A stretch of 54,796 nucleotides of DNA from Prochlorococcus sp. AG-436-K22 (GTDB taxonomy: Bacteria > Cyanobacteriota > Cyanobacteriia > PCC-6307 > Cyanobiaceae). The notes beneath the pieces were generated by a model that was given only the letters and a program-made list of their open reading frames with translations, was not told the origin of the DNA and ran no database searches. Position numbers and translations under genes: made by a program. This document shows positions 35,117 through 44,302 of this stretch, piece by piece. Positions within the stretch are counted from its first letter, which is position 1. The number at the start of each line of letters is the position of its first letter. The stretch lies in assembly GCA_003212555.1 (NCBI GenBank), contig QCPK01000006.1:1-54796 (forward strand), written 5' to 3'.

Positions 35117-36676
35117 GTGAACTTAACTTTCTTAAAAACCAAGTCCGATTTAGACAATTGGCGCAAACAAAGTAAAAATCAACCCATTCATTTTGTTCCT
35201 ACCATGGGCTGCCTTCACCAAGGCCACAAAGCTCTGATAAAAGCAGCCAAATTTTCTTCAAGAGAACAAAAAACCGCAAGAGTATTAGTTAGCATTTTTG
35301 TAAATCCCTTCCAATTTGCCAAAGGAGAAGACTTCTCAGCATATCCAAGAAATTTAGAGCAAGATTACAAAACTGCTATTAACGCTGGAGCTAGCGCAAT
35401 TTGGGCCCCTGAATTCGAAACTCTTTTTCCTAAGGGAAAAGAGAATTATTTCACCATTAAAGCTCCTTCTTCACTAAAAAAATGTTTATGTGGAGCACAT
35501 CGAAAAAATCATTTCGATGGTGTAGCTACTATCGTACTTAGGTTATTAAACTTCGTTCGTCCTAAACAACTTTATTTAGGCGAGAAAGACTGGCAGCAAT
35601 TAGTCATCTTAAGACAATTAGTCAAAGAGTTAGGCCTTCAAGTTGAAGTTCGCTCAATTCCTACTGTAAGAGATCAAGATGGTCTCGCTTTTAGCTCAAG
35701 AAATAAATATTTAACGACTGAAGAAAGAGCCAAAGCATTAACTCTTCCCAAGTTACTACTCCAAGAATCTATTCAGTTCCAATCAAATAAAGAGATTAAT
35801 TTAAAAAAATTATTCTCAACGTTAGAAAAAAATGATTTAAATGTTGAATATTTAGAAACAGTAGATTATAAAAGTCTAACTCCAGTTAATTATTATAAAA
35901 CCAAGTTTTGCTTACTTGCTGCAGCTGTCCACTGTGGGAAAACACGTCTTATCGACCACATCTTTCTAATGAATCGAAAACCAATCGTAGCTATAGATGG
36001 TCCTGCTGGCGCAGGTAAAAGCACTGTAACAAAAGCGTTTGCAAAAAAAATGGGACTAATTTACTTAGACACAGGAGCAATGTACCGAGCTGTAACCTGG
36101 TTCATTCAAAAAGAAAATATAAATCCAGATAATGAAAAAGAACTAGAGAAGGCTCTCAAAAATCTAAATATTGATATTCATTTGGCAGATTCAGGAATTC
36201 AACATGTAATTGTCAATGGTAAAGAAATAAGTAACGAAATTCGCCATCCAAAAGTAACCGCTACAGTTTCAAAAATTGCTTCAAAGGCGGTTGTAAGAGA
36301 AAAACTTACTGCCCAACAAAAATTTATAGGGTTAAAGGGTGGAATAGTTGCAGAAGGAAGGGATATCGGTACAACTGTCTTCCCTGATGCAGAGCTAAAA
36401 GTATTTCTTACGGCAAGTTCAGGAGAAAGAGCAAGAAGAAGAGCAAATGATCTAATCAATCAAGGTTTTAGCGTTCCAAACCTACAAGAGCTTGAAAATG
36501 AAATTCAAGAACGAGATAAAATCGATAGCACAAGAGAAATAGCACCTTTAGTACAGGCGGAAGATGCAAAAGAATTAGTAACTGATGGTATGGCAATCGA
36601 TCAAGTAATAGAAACTTTAATCAGAATATTTAGGGAAGAAATACCAGAAGAAGTTTGGCCTTCTAATGAACTTTAA
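35117..36676 (+). CDS. panC/cmk: Bifunctional pantothenate synthetase / cytidylate kinase
   Basis: A 519-aa fusion known in cyanobacteria. Residues 1-280 are PanC, joining pantoate and beta-alanine: PTMGCLHQGHKALI at 28-41, GEKDWQQ near 155, and FSSRNKYL. Residues 286-519 are CMP kinase: P-loop GPAGAGKS at 295-302, DTGAMYRAV, AEGRDIGTTVFPDA. It joins coenzyme A and pyrimidine nucleotide synthesis in one chain; no biochemical link is known to me. The start is GTG 35117; the upstream ATG at 35097 is out of frame. Its end overlaps the convergent phosphatase gene by 14 bases. Confidence 0.95.
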   Translation: MNLTFLKTKSDLDNWRKQSKNQPIHFVPTMGCLHQGHKALIKAAKFSSREQKTARVLVSIFVNPFQFAKGEDFSAYPRNLEQDYKTAINAGASAIWAPEFETLFPKGKENYFTIKAPSSLKKCLCGAHRKNHFDGVATIVLRLLNFVRPKQLYLGEKDWQQLVILRQLVKELGLQVEVRSIPTVRDQDGLAFSSRNKYLTTEERAKALTLPKLLLQESIQFQSNKEINLKKLFSTLEKNDLNVEYLETVDYKSLTPVNYYKTKFCLLAAAVHCGKTRLIDHIFLMNRKPIVAIDGPAGAGKSTVTKAFAKKMGLIYLDTGAMYRAVTWFIQKENINPDNEKELEKALKNLNIDIHLADSGIQHVIVNGKEISNEIRHPKVTATVSKIASKAVVREKLTAQQKFIGLKGGIVAEGRDIGTTVFPDAELKVFLTASSGERARRRANDLINQGFSVPNLQELENEIQERDKIDSTREIAPLVQAEDAKELVTDGMAIDQVIETLIRIFREEIPEEVWPSNEL

Positions 36677-37139
36677 TATCTTGAATTAATCCATCAATAG
36701 CAACTTCAAGGAGATCTAGTACTTGATCAAATCCTTTATCACCTCCATAATATGGGTCAGGGACCTCTACAAGATCTGTCTGAGTAGAATAAGAAAGTAA
36801 AGGTTTAATTTTAGCCTTAAATGAAATACCTAATTCCTTAGCAAGAGATAGAACTAGCTTTAGATTATTGTTATCCATAGTAAGAATTAAATCAAACTTA
36901 TTAAAATCATCCAAGGATATTTGTCTACCCCTACTTTTAATACTGATTCCTCTATTAGATGCTGCCGCTCTCATCCTAGGATCTGCCAACTTACCTACAT
37001 GCCAGTTACCAGTGCCAGCAGAATCAACATCAAATTGATCTATTAGTTGAAGTTTTTCAAGTTTATGAAGAAGAATAGCTTCTGCTGCTGGAGAGCGGCA
37101 AATGTTTCCTAAGCAAACAAATAAAATTCTTTGTTTCAT
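36663..37139 (-). CDS. Low-molecular-weight protein tyrosine phosphatase
   Basis: A 158-aa phosphatase with the P-loop CLGNICRS (Cys9, Arg15) at the N-terminus and the general-acid segment VPDPYYGG with Asp128 near the C-terminus, both as in the active family. Cytoplasmic. Targets unknown; cyanobacterial relatives have been linked to photosystem and exopolysaccharide regulation. ATG start at 37139. The 3' end overlaps the cmk end by 14 bases. Downstream of pebB on the same strand, with a 90-base gap. Confidence 0.92.
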   Translation of the reverse strand: MKQRILFVCLGNICRSPAAEAILLHKLEKLQLIDQFDVDSAGTGNWHVGKLADPRMRAAASNRGISIKSRGRQISLDDFNKFDLILTMDNNNLKLVLSLAKELGISFKAKIKPLLSYSTQTDLVEVPDPYYGGDKGFDQVLDLLEVAIDGLIQDIKVH

Positions 37140-37229
37140 GAGTTATTATAAATATAGTCATGTATATAATTCATATATAATAATCCAAAAAAATTAATAA
37201 GATAATACTTGGTGTAATTTTTCATAACC

Positions 37230-38006
37230 TTAGTCTATCTTAAAAAGAACTTTCTGAATATAGTCTTCAGTCCATTTCTTTCCGTAAAAACGAGTAAGCA
37301 TTCCTCTCGCAGGATCTTTCAAAGACCTATATTTTAAATAAGACTTCTGACCAGCTTGGAGTTTTAAAGAGAAATCCTTAGGGACTCTTTCAGCATTAGA
37401 AATTAATTGAAGGTATAAAGATAAATACTCTCTAAATGCAGGCCTGATAATTTCCTGAATGGTTAAATTACTGTTTTTTTCTAAAGGCAATCTTGTCCAT
37501 AAAAAACCAGGAGAGAAATATGGCTTGGCTTCTTTTGGGATATCACCTCCCTCAGGAAGTAAAGATTGCCATCGATTATGAATTGGAATCAACTTTTCCC
37601 AAACATCCTCTGTATGCAATCTGTTACTTTTTAAAACTGGTTGTAAGTCTAATGCAAGCAAATGTCCATTAGGTAATGTGACAAAATCAGCTCCAAAGAA
37701 AGGCAAATTATAATCTATCGAAGGTATAATTACTAAATTAAGCACTGAAAGAGGTCCTGTCCCCTGAATACAAGCTGCTCGGATTTGTTTAATCTTACTA
37801 AATTTACTTGCCCATGTGGAAGTAGTAATTTCAATTGTTTTCTTGGAAGATTCAGTAACAATTCTCTTATACAAGAATTCACCAGGTATTGGATAATTTT
37901 GAAGCTTAAATATAGATAACAAATCAAGCATATCGTTAAAAATAGGCTGCCATAGCCAGTCTTTTAAATTTAAAGGAGATAGGCTATTTAATCGTCTTAA
38001 AACCAT
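37230..38006 (-). CDS. pebB: Phycoerythrobilin:ferredoxin oxidoreductase
   Basis: Reduces 15,16-dihydrobiliverdin to phycoerythrobilin with ferredoxin electrons. The 258-aa protein belongs to the bilin reductase (FDBR) family; FFGADFVTLPNGHLLALDLQP holds the conserved Asp of the active site. The C-terminus LTRFYGKKWTEDYIQKVLF is typical. ATG start at 38006, three bases after the pebA stop, so the two are translated together. This matters in Prochlorococcus, which lacks phycobilisomes but keeps a reduced phycoerythrin in low-light lines. Confidence 0.94.
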   Translation of the reverse strand: MVLRRLNSLSPLNLKDWLWQPIFNDMLDLLSIFKLQNYPIPGEFLYKRIVTESSKKTIEITTSTWASKFSKIKQIRAACIQGTGPLSVLNLVIIPSIDYNLPFFGADFVTLPNGHLLALDLQPVLKSNRLHTEDVWEKLIPIHNRWQSLLPEGGDIPKEAKPYFSPGFLWTRLPLEKNSNLTIQEIIRPAFREYLSLYLQLISNAERVPKDFSLKLQAGQKSYLKYRSLKDPARGMLTRFYGKKWTEDYIQKVLFKID

Positions 38007-38009
38007 TTT

Positions 38010-38720
38010 TTACTTCCTATTAATAGAATTTGGGAATAAAAATTCCTGAACAAAGTCATCCGCCCATTGCTTTCCAAAATAGCTCTTAAATAAAGCATGA
38101 GCAGGATCAATTTCTGCATTATAGGAATCATAAGAAATATGCAATTCTTTTATTTTATTAGGAGTTAAGTTCTTATAATTTTGCTCAGGGAGTGTATTTA
38201 TTAACCAATATGTATCCAAAAAGTCTTTAAAAACTTCTCTTAAAGAATACTTTAAATTATTGCCATCACCGACATAAAAAAGTACCCATGGAGAGAAATA
38301 TTGTTTTGAATCATATAGATTCATTTCTTTATTAGAGTAAAACTCAGGGTAATTCTTCTTTAAGGTCTTCAGGCCTTCAAAATATCTCCTAAAATAATGA
38401 TCCTTCTGTATAAGAGGTTGAAAATCAAGCACAGCTACGAGTTTTCCTTTTTTTCCAAACCATAGAAGATCAATTCCCAAAATTGGCTGCTCATTAGAAA
38501 AATTAGGATACGCAACAGAATTAAGGACTTGCAGCTTATCTCCAGCATCCATTCTTGTTACTCTCCAACGTCTAAAACCAGGAACATCCCATAAAAAACT
38601 TCTTATAACAGTATCTTTTTTCTTAGAAAAGTATTCCTGAAATCTCTTTTCAACATTTAACTGATGCCCACCATGAGAAATAATACTGTAATTTAACTCT
38701 TCAAGAATTGGATTAAACAT
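38010..38720 (-). CDS. pebA: 15,16-dihydrobiliverdin:ferredoxin oxidoreductase
   Basis: First reduction in phycoerythrobilin synthesis, biliverdin to 15,16-dihydrobiliverdin, passed directly to PebB. The 236-aa FDBR-family protein has WDVPGFRRWRVTRMDAGDKLQVLN and GIDLLWFGKKGKLVAVLDFQP with the catalytic-type Asp. The C-terminal HALFKSYFGKQWADDFVQEFLF is the PebA form of the family end. ATG start at 38720. Operon with pebB; the heme oxygenase gene lies 106 bases upstream on the same strand. Confidence 0.94.
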   Translation of the reverse strand: MFNPILEELNYSIISHGGHQLNVEKRFQEYFSKKKDTVIRSFLWDVPGFRRWRVTRMDAGDKLQVLNSVAYPNFSNEQPILGIDLLWFGKKGKLVAVLDFQPLIQKDHYFRRYFEGLKTLKKNYPEFYSNKEMNLYDSKQYFSPWVLFYVGDGNNLKYSLREVFKDFLDTYWLINTLPEQNYKNLTPNKIKELHISYDSYNAEIDPAHALFKSYFGKQWADDFVQEFLFPNSINRK

Positions 38721-38826
38721 AACTATATGTCTCTATAAAAGGTTAGCCTTACGTATTTATAAAATAGTAAAGAGAATATTCTCATTGATAGATTTTAAAA
38801 GAAAGAAATAAAAAATTCTGTTAAAT

Positions 38827-39540
38827 TCAAGAGTTTTCAGTACTTCCCATACGCGTTTTACGGGTCAAAAAGGAAAATAGTAATTTACCAATTACAGCAA
38901 TCAGATTACCTTCAAGCTCTTTAAACATATCCATATTATATTTAAAAGCGAGATTAGCTTCATCTACAATTGAATCAGCCATCTTTTGATCTATTGGTAA
39001 TGAATTTAGTGTTTGACTATATTTTAATTTAAATTCTTTTGGATCATTAATCTGAGCAAATTCATAAAACTTTAGGCCATTATCATCCTTTATATTCATT
39101 GCCTTTTTAGCAATTTTTTTGAGAATCTGGCCTCCTGAAAGATCTCCTATATATCTTGTATAGTGGTGACCTATTAGCAATTCAGGTTGAGTAACAGCGA
39201 TGAACTTAATTCTCTCTTCATAGGCTTTAGCAGAAGAAGATGCAGTTAATAAATTATTCCAATTTTCTCCAAAATAAAAGCTTAAATCTTCTTCAAGGGA
39301 ACGACATCGATTGAGCTCCTCAAAATCTATTAAAGAAACAACAGGGTGATGTTCTTTAATTAATCTCGAAAGCTCTTCTTCCATTGTAAAATAAACAAAA
39401 TATAAGTCTGCAATTAATTTCCTATAAGTTGATTTATCAACAACACCCTTTAAAAAACAACTTACAAAGCCTGTATTCTCAGCCATTGTATGGGACTTTT
39501 TTGTCCCTTCTCTAAGTTGCGTTGCAAGGGCTACTGGCAT
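38827..39540 (-). CDS. ho1: Heme oxygenase
   Basis: Opens heme to biliverdin IXalpha, CO and iron using ferredoxin electrons; makes the substrate of PebA. The 237-aa protein has the proximal-heme-ligand segment KKSHTMAEN near residue 17 and the distal-helix motif IGDLSGGQILKKIAKKAM near 130-147, both intact. ATG start at 39540. The upstream gap contains a (TA)6 tract at 39571-39582 that may be part of its promoter. ho1-pebA-pebB form a complete bilin pathway on one strand. Confidence 0.96.
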   Translation of the reverse strand: MPVALATQLREGTKKSHTMAENTGFVSCFLKGVVDKSTYRKLIADLYFVYFTMEEELSRLIKEHHPVVSLIDFEELNRCRSLEEDLSFYFGENWNNLLTASSSAKAYEERIKFIAVTQPELLIGHHYTRYIGDLSGGQILKKIAKKAMNIKDDNGLKFYEFAQINDPKEFKLKYSQTLNSLPIDQKMADSIVDEANLAFKYNMDMFKELEGNLIAVIGKLLFSFLTRKTRMGSTENS

Positions 39541-39629
39541 GGGATAACTTGCAAAAGACTTTGATTCAAATATATATATATACTCTAATAAGCTTTTTGA
39601 AGAAAAAGAAGAGGTTCAAAAACTTAAAC

Positions 39630-40058
39630 TCAATCTGAAGGAAATAGAGCAAATAAATCACGGCATAGACACTGCAACTCTTCTATTGCAGAAGATTGAG
39701 GCAAATGCGAGCCTGTTGGCTTCCAATCACCTATTGTTGCAAGTCTCCATCCTTCACCATGAAATGTTACTCCTCTCAAAACTACGCCCACTAAACGAGG
39801 TGACTCTTTTGACTGATCTTTAAGAACTCTAAGCTGTATCAAAAGACTCCTACATTGAAGCTTTGGGCTCCAACCTGGAAACTGAATTGCCAAATCCAGA
39901 CTATCTTCTTCTGACCACAGTCTTGTATTAGGATCTTCTCTCCAAGGACTGAAATCAATAAATGCACCAGGGAAATAATTCTTTAAAAGGTTTCCAGAAG
40001 AAGCTAGAACCTCTAAATAACAAATATTTTCTACTTGCTCAGCAGCATTCAAAGCCAT
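39630..40058 (-). CDS. Conserved hypothetical protein
   Basis: A 142-aa soluble protein. It contains FPGAFIDFSPWREDPNTRLWSEEDSLDLAIQFPGW and a later RLVGVVLRGVTFHGEGWRLATIGDWKP, which suggests a beta-rich fold. I do not recognise the family. The conserved tryptophans and the codon use look like a genuine cyanobacterial gene. ATG start at 40058. Divergent from icd and directly upstream of ho1, which may share transcription. Confidence 0.65.
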   Translation of the reverse strand: MALNAAEQVENICYLEVLASSGNLLKNYFPGAFIDFSPWREDPNTRLWSEEDSLDLAIQFPGWSPKLQCRSLLIQLRVLKDQSKESPRLVGVVLRGVTFHGEGWRLATIGDWKPTGSHLPQSSAIEELQCLCRDLFALFPSD

Positions 40059-40213
40059 TTCCTCCCCTTTTCAATAAAAGATGCCATGCAAATCAACTCT
40101 TGGCATATTCAAAAGTAAATATTGAAACTCCATTCTGAAATACGCATTTATTCAAAGAGTTACCAAAACGTCATATTCTCTAGAAAGAGCATCTAAAGGA
40201 AATTCAAATTTAC

Positions 40214-41638
40214 ATGGCCAATTTTGAAAAGCTTCGCCCCCCAAGTAAAGGAGAGAAAATCAAATTTAAAAATGGCTTACCTTTAGTCCCTAATAACCCA
40301 ATTGTTCCTTATATACGAGGAGATGGAACAGGAGTAGATATTTGGCCAGCAACACAAAAAGTAATTGATAGTGCAGTCAAAAAAGCCTATGGAAGTTCCA
40401 AAACAATTGAATGGTTCAAAATTTTTGCAGGCGATGAAGCATGTGATGTTTATGGAACTTATCAATACCTTCCTAATGACACCTTAGAAGCAATCAAAGA
40501 ATATGGTGTGGCAATTAAAGGGCCATTGACAACTCCCATTGGGGGGGGGATTAGATCTTTAAATGTTGCTTTAAGACAAATCTTCGATCTATATAGCTGC
40601 GTTCGCCCATGTCGTTATTACGAAGGAACTCCAAGTCCCCACAAGCATCCTGAAAATTTAGATGTGATTGTTTACCGTGAGAATACTGAAGATATTTATA
40701 TTGGCATCGAATGGGAAGCAAATGATCCAATTTGCAGAAGCCTAATTGATCATCTAAATAATGATGTAATCCCTTCTAGTCAATCCATTAAAAATAGAAG
40801 AATACCCAAAGGGTCCGGTATTGGAATTAAGCCAGTAAGTAAGAAAGGGAGCCAAAGACATATTCGCAAAGCAATTCAACATGCACTAAAGCTTGAGGGA
40901 AAGAAACGGCATGTAACTTTGGTGCATAAAGGAAATATTATGAAGTTTACAGAAGGTTCATTTCGTGACTGGGGCTATGAATTAGCAACAACTGAATTCC
41001 GTGATGTTTGTATTACCGAAAGAGAAAGCTGGATACTATCAAATCTTGAAAAAGAGCCTAGTCTAAGCATAGAAAATAATGCAAAAAAGATAGAGCCTGG
41101 CTTTTCATCTTTAACTCAAGAAAAAAAAGATGTTATCTGCAATGAGGTGCAATCAGTAATTAACAATATTAATAACACTCATGGAAATGGAAAATGGAAG
41201 GAGATGGTTTTAGTGGATGACCGAATAGCAGATAGTATTTTTCAACAAATTCAAACAAGACCTCAGGAATATTCAATACTTGCGACACTAAACCTTAATG
41301 GAGACTATATATCAGATGCTGCTGCTGCAATAGTTGGTGGCTTAGGTATGGCACCAGGTGCCAATATTGGCGATAAGGCTGCAATATTTGAGGCAACACA
41401 TGGAACAGCTCCCAAGCATGCTGGACTCGACAAAATCAACCCAGGATCAGTAATTCTTAGCGGAGTCATGATGCTCGAATTTTTAGGATGGGGGGACGCT
41501 GCAAATTTAATTACAAAAGGGTTAAGTCAAGCAATCTCTGACAAAAAGGTCACTTATGACCTTGCAAGACTTATGGATCCTCCTGAAGATCCATTATCTT
41601 GTAGTCAATTTGCTGATGCTATTATTACAAGATTCTAA
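40214..41638 (+). CDS. icd: NADP-dependent isocitrate dehydrogenase
   Basis: Converts isocitrate to 2-oxoglutarate, the carbon skeleton for ammonium assimilation and the signal molecule of NtcA control in cyanobacteria. The 474-aa protein is longer than the E. coli enzyme (416 aa), as in other cyanobacteria. Seen: TTPIGGGIRSLNVALRQ (substrate loop with the phosphorylatable Ser position), YRENTEDIYIGIEW and the C-terminal GLGMAPGANIG and EATHGTAPKHAG. ATG start at 40214. A nine-G run at about 40541 keeps the frame intact. Confidence 0.96.
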   Translation: MANFEKLRPPSKGEKIKFKNGLPLVPNNPIVPYIRGDGTGVDIWPATQKVIDSAVKKAYGSSKTIEWFKIFAGDEACDVYGTYQYLPNDTLEAIKEYGVAIKGPLTTPIGGGIRSLNVALRQIFDLYSCVRPCRYYEGTPSPHKHPENLDVIVYRENTEDIYIGIEWEANDPICRSLIDHLNNDVIPSSQSIKNRRIPKGSGIGIKPVSKKGSQRHIRKAIQHALKLEGKKRHVTLVHKGNIMKFTEGSFRDWGYELATTEFRDVCITERESWILSNLEKEPSLSIENNAKKIEPGFSSLTQEKKDVICNEVQSVINNINNTHGNGKWKEMVLVDDRIADSIFQQIQTRPQEYSILATLNLNGDYISDAAAAIVGGLGMAPGANIGDKAAIFEATHGTAPKHAGLDKINPGSVILSGVMMLEFLGWGDAANLITKGLSQAISDKKVTYDLARLMDPPEDPLSCSQFADAIITRF

Positions 41639-41657
41639 AAAATCTTAAGCATATGAT

Positions 41658-43001
41658 TTAAAAAGATTCCATAGTTTTTAAGCTCTCTAACAAAGTTCCT
41701 TTATCTCCTAGATTCCCAGGAAAAGTAATAATAGGTAGTTTTAACTTATCTTTTTCACAAGGGCATACAACAGATAAGCCTGGTAAGATTTGGCCTTTTA
41801 GTTTGACAAGGTTAATCTTTAAACCTTCAGATATTAATATATGTGAAGTAATACCACCTTTACAAATAATAAATCCCAACCTATCTGAAACTCTATTCAC
41901 TAAGCGGCCAATTAATTGTGCAAGAAATACGCCAAATTCCATTCTTTGTTTTATAGAGGTCAAAGTAATTTCACCTCTGCTAGTAAATAAAACTGGAGTT
42001 TTTTTAGAGTCAAGGATATTTAATATCTGTTGGACGTAAAGGTTCTCTAATTTAGCCAATAAACTATCTTCTTCAAAAATAATTGCAATTTCCTTTACAG
42101 GTAATTCAACACCAATGCATAAAGGATCTTTTAATAAAACTTCAAGTTGATCGTCAGCTAATTGTACATGAGAACCAACAATTACAATGCCTGGTTTAAA
42201 ATTACCATTGTCTTCTTTAAGTCTTAACATTGAAAAATTCTTAATCTTATTATTCTCAGGGTATATCTGAGAAAAAGAATTAATAAGACTTGCTGCTGAA
42301 CGAAAAAGAAATCTCTTTCTATCACCTAATGCTTTGATCCCAGAGACTAGAGTATCAAGATCTTTAGAAAATTCAGCATCAACAACAACAGTTTGATTGG
42401 CTGAAAGAGTTGAGAGAAAGGTAATAAATTTGTTCATCTCACTGCGATGCAAATTTGCTGCTCTTAATTGATCAAGATTAATAGACTTAACATCTTGAGA
42501 CTTAATCTGAAAATTACTTTTTTCTTCTATCCAATAAGCCAAGTGACTTGTTGAGAATCCAAAGATTTTATCTTTAGCAAAAATAGTTTGATGAACAGGG
42601 ACCCCATTAAGAAGATGAATACTATTAACTGTAGTTCTGCCACCCTCAAAAAATGCTGGAACATGAAAAGTAGCATCAAAAGGTCCTAGTTCTTCATTGA
42701 TTACTTTTGGCTCTAATAGCGAATGTCCTCTTAATGTTGAATCTCCTCTAGTGATAAAGAAGAATTTATCTAACCCTAATTTATTTTCTTGAATCACCTC
42801 CTTGAAATTTTTACAAATTTCTCTAAGTCTTTTTTCAGCAACATCAGGAGATAAGGATCTTGTATTGGTTAACAAAAAGAGTAATGGAGAAGGATCATTT
42901 ATGCCTTTAGTTAAAAGTGCTTTATCCCAATGAAAAAGTAATGGGCATCCATACACAGTTTGAGAACCTGTTGGATCATCATCAAAAACAACAATCTTCA
43001 T
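41658..43001 (-). CDS. Four-carbon acid sugar kinase family protein (DUF1537)
   Basis: A 447-aa kinase of the family that includes 3-oxo-tetronate 4-kinase (OtnK) and related acid-sugar kinases. The N-terminal signature VVFDDDPTGSQTV is at residues 4-16, ITRGDSTLRGH near 83-93, and the C-terminal nucleotide-binding GGITSH segment near 390. The substrate cannot be told by eye; four-carbon acids (erythronate, threonate, or their oxo forms) are the known range. It starts 7 bases after the alpha-hydroxy-acid oxidase stop, so the two are clearly co-transcribed, which hints at an oxidation-then-phosphorylation route. Confidence 0.85.
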   Translation of the reverse strand: MKIVVFDDDPTGSQTVYGCPLLFHWDKALLTKGINDPSPLLFLLTNTRSLSPDVAEKRLREICKNFKEVIQENKLGLDKFFFITRGDSTLRGHSLLEPKVINEELGPFDATFHVPAFFEGGRTTVNSIHLLNGVPVHQTIFAKDKIFGFSTSHLAYWIEEKSNFQIKSQDVKSINLDQLRAANLHRSEMNKFITFLSTLSANQTVVVDAEFSKDLDTLVSGIKALGDRKRFLFRSAASLINSFSQIYPENNKIKNFSMLRLKEDNGNFKPGIVIVGSHVQLADDQLEVLLKDPLCIGVELPVKEIAIIFEEDSLLAKLENLYVQQILNILDSKKTPVLFTSRGEITLTSIKQRMEFGVFLAQLIGRLVNRVSDRLGFIICKGGITSHILISEGLKINLVKLKGQILPGLSVVCPCEKDKLKLPIITFPGNLGDKGTLLESLKTMESF

Positions 43002-43008
43002 TCACAAG

Positions 43009-44181
43009 TTACTTCCAACTATCAGGAATAGTTACATAAGAACCATTTAAATCCTTAACTGATGGGCAGCCTAATAATTTCATTGTCCGTAAAACATCAG
43101 TTTTAATAATCTCAATTGATCTAGCAACACCAGGTCCTCCTGCTGCCGCTAAGCCATAAGCATATGCTCTCCCGATTAAAACACCTTTAGCACCTAGACA
43201 TAAAGCTTTTACAACATCTCCTCCACGCCTGATTCCACCGTCTAATAAAACATCTATCTGGCCATTTACAGCATCTACCACTTCAGGTAAAACTCGAATC
43301 GTTGGCGCAACGCTATCTAACTGACGAGCTCCATGGTTAGATACCACAATCGCATCAACACCTAAATCAACTGCTTTTTTTGCATCATCTCCAATATGAA
43401 CCCCTTTAACAACAATATTTCCTCCCCATGCTTCTCTAATCCATTTAAGATCTTCCCAGGTCACTACAGATGCTTCTAATGCAGGACCAATTTCTGTATA
43501 ACCCATGGGGCCAGAATCAAGTTCAACATTTGGGAAGCTCATCAAACCTCCATCATTTAACCACTGGGTCATCCAACATGGCTTAACAAGAATCTGAGCA
43601 AGATAAGGCAGCATCTTGATTGGATTCCTAGAAAGTAATTCTTTTGTACCATTTCGCAAATCACGTTCACGCAAGCCTGATACTGGGGTATCAATAGTTA
43701 CAACTATTGCAGAGAAGCCTGCTTTCTTTGCTCGTTCAATGGTTTTCAAAGCAACATCTCTACCACCTAGTAAATAAAGCTGATACCAAGCCGGGTAATT
43801 TGTCGCCTGCTTAACATCTTCTAATCTGCATCCAGATAAAGTTGAGAGTGTATATCCAGTTCCCGCTATTCCCGCCTCACGAGCTGCAACAACTTCCCCC
43901 TTAGGAAAAAATAAACGACTACTTCCAACTGGAGCCAGCATAAAAGGAAGCTGAAACTCCTGCTTCAGAACAGTCGTTGTTAAATCACAGGAAGGAGTAG
44001 CAACTGCACACTTAGGGCGAAATAATATTTCATTATATGCGCTGCAATTTTGAGATAAGGTTTGCTCTCTATCCGCTCCACTATCGATATAGTCAAAAAC
44101 CATTCGAGGTACACGTTTCTCTGCTAAGACGCGAAGATCACTAATATTTACTACTGAAGGAGAAGAAACATTAGCTTTCAT
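43009..44181 (-). CDS. FMN-dependent alpha-hydroxy-acid oxidase/dehydrogenase
   Basis: A 390-aa TIM-barrel flavoenzyme of the glycolate oxidase / L-lactate dehydrogenase (LldD) family. Seen: DYIDSGADRE near the N-terminus, PFMLAPVGSSRLFFP, the active-site VVSNHGARQLD (catalytic His) near residue 270, and LLDGGIRRGGDVVKALCLGAKGVLIGR near 313-339. Oxidises an L-2-hydroxy acid to the 2-oxo acid; lactate and glycolate are both possible. ATG start at 44181. Between D-lactate dehydrogenase upstream and the acid sugar kinase downstream. Confidence 0.88.
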   Translation of the reverse strand: MKANVSSPSVVNISDLRVLAEKRVPRMVFDYIDSGADREQTLSQNCSAYNEILFRPKCAVATPSCDLTTTVLKQEFQLPFMLAPVGSSRLFFPKGEVVAAREAGIAGTGYTLSTLSGCRLEDVKQATNYPAWYQLYLLGGRDVALKTIERAKKAGFSAIVVTIDTPVSGLRERDLRNGTKELLSRNPIKMLPYLAQILVKPCWMTQWLNDGGLMSFPNVELDSGPMGYTEIGPALEASVVTWEDLKWIREAWGGNIVVKGVHIGDDAKKAVDLGVDAIVVSNHGARQLDSVAPTIRVLPEVVDAVNGQIDVLLDGGIRRGGDVVKALCLGAKGVLIGRAYAYGLAAAGGPGVARSIEIIKTDVLRTMKLLGCPSVKDLNGSYVTIPDSWK

Positions 44182-44302
44182 ATTACAAAAAAGGAAGGAA
44201 CTTAATAATACATTCTAGGATATTAAGAGGCTTTAAATACTTAAATCGCAAAAGTGTTATGAGGTTAAAGCTTAAACTTCAATGAAAGATGTAGTTCAAT
44301 AA

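Noticed and set aside
40530-40560. Frameshift at the nine-G run in icd
   Set aside because: The reading frame continues correctly on both sides with conserved residues, so no error is evident.
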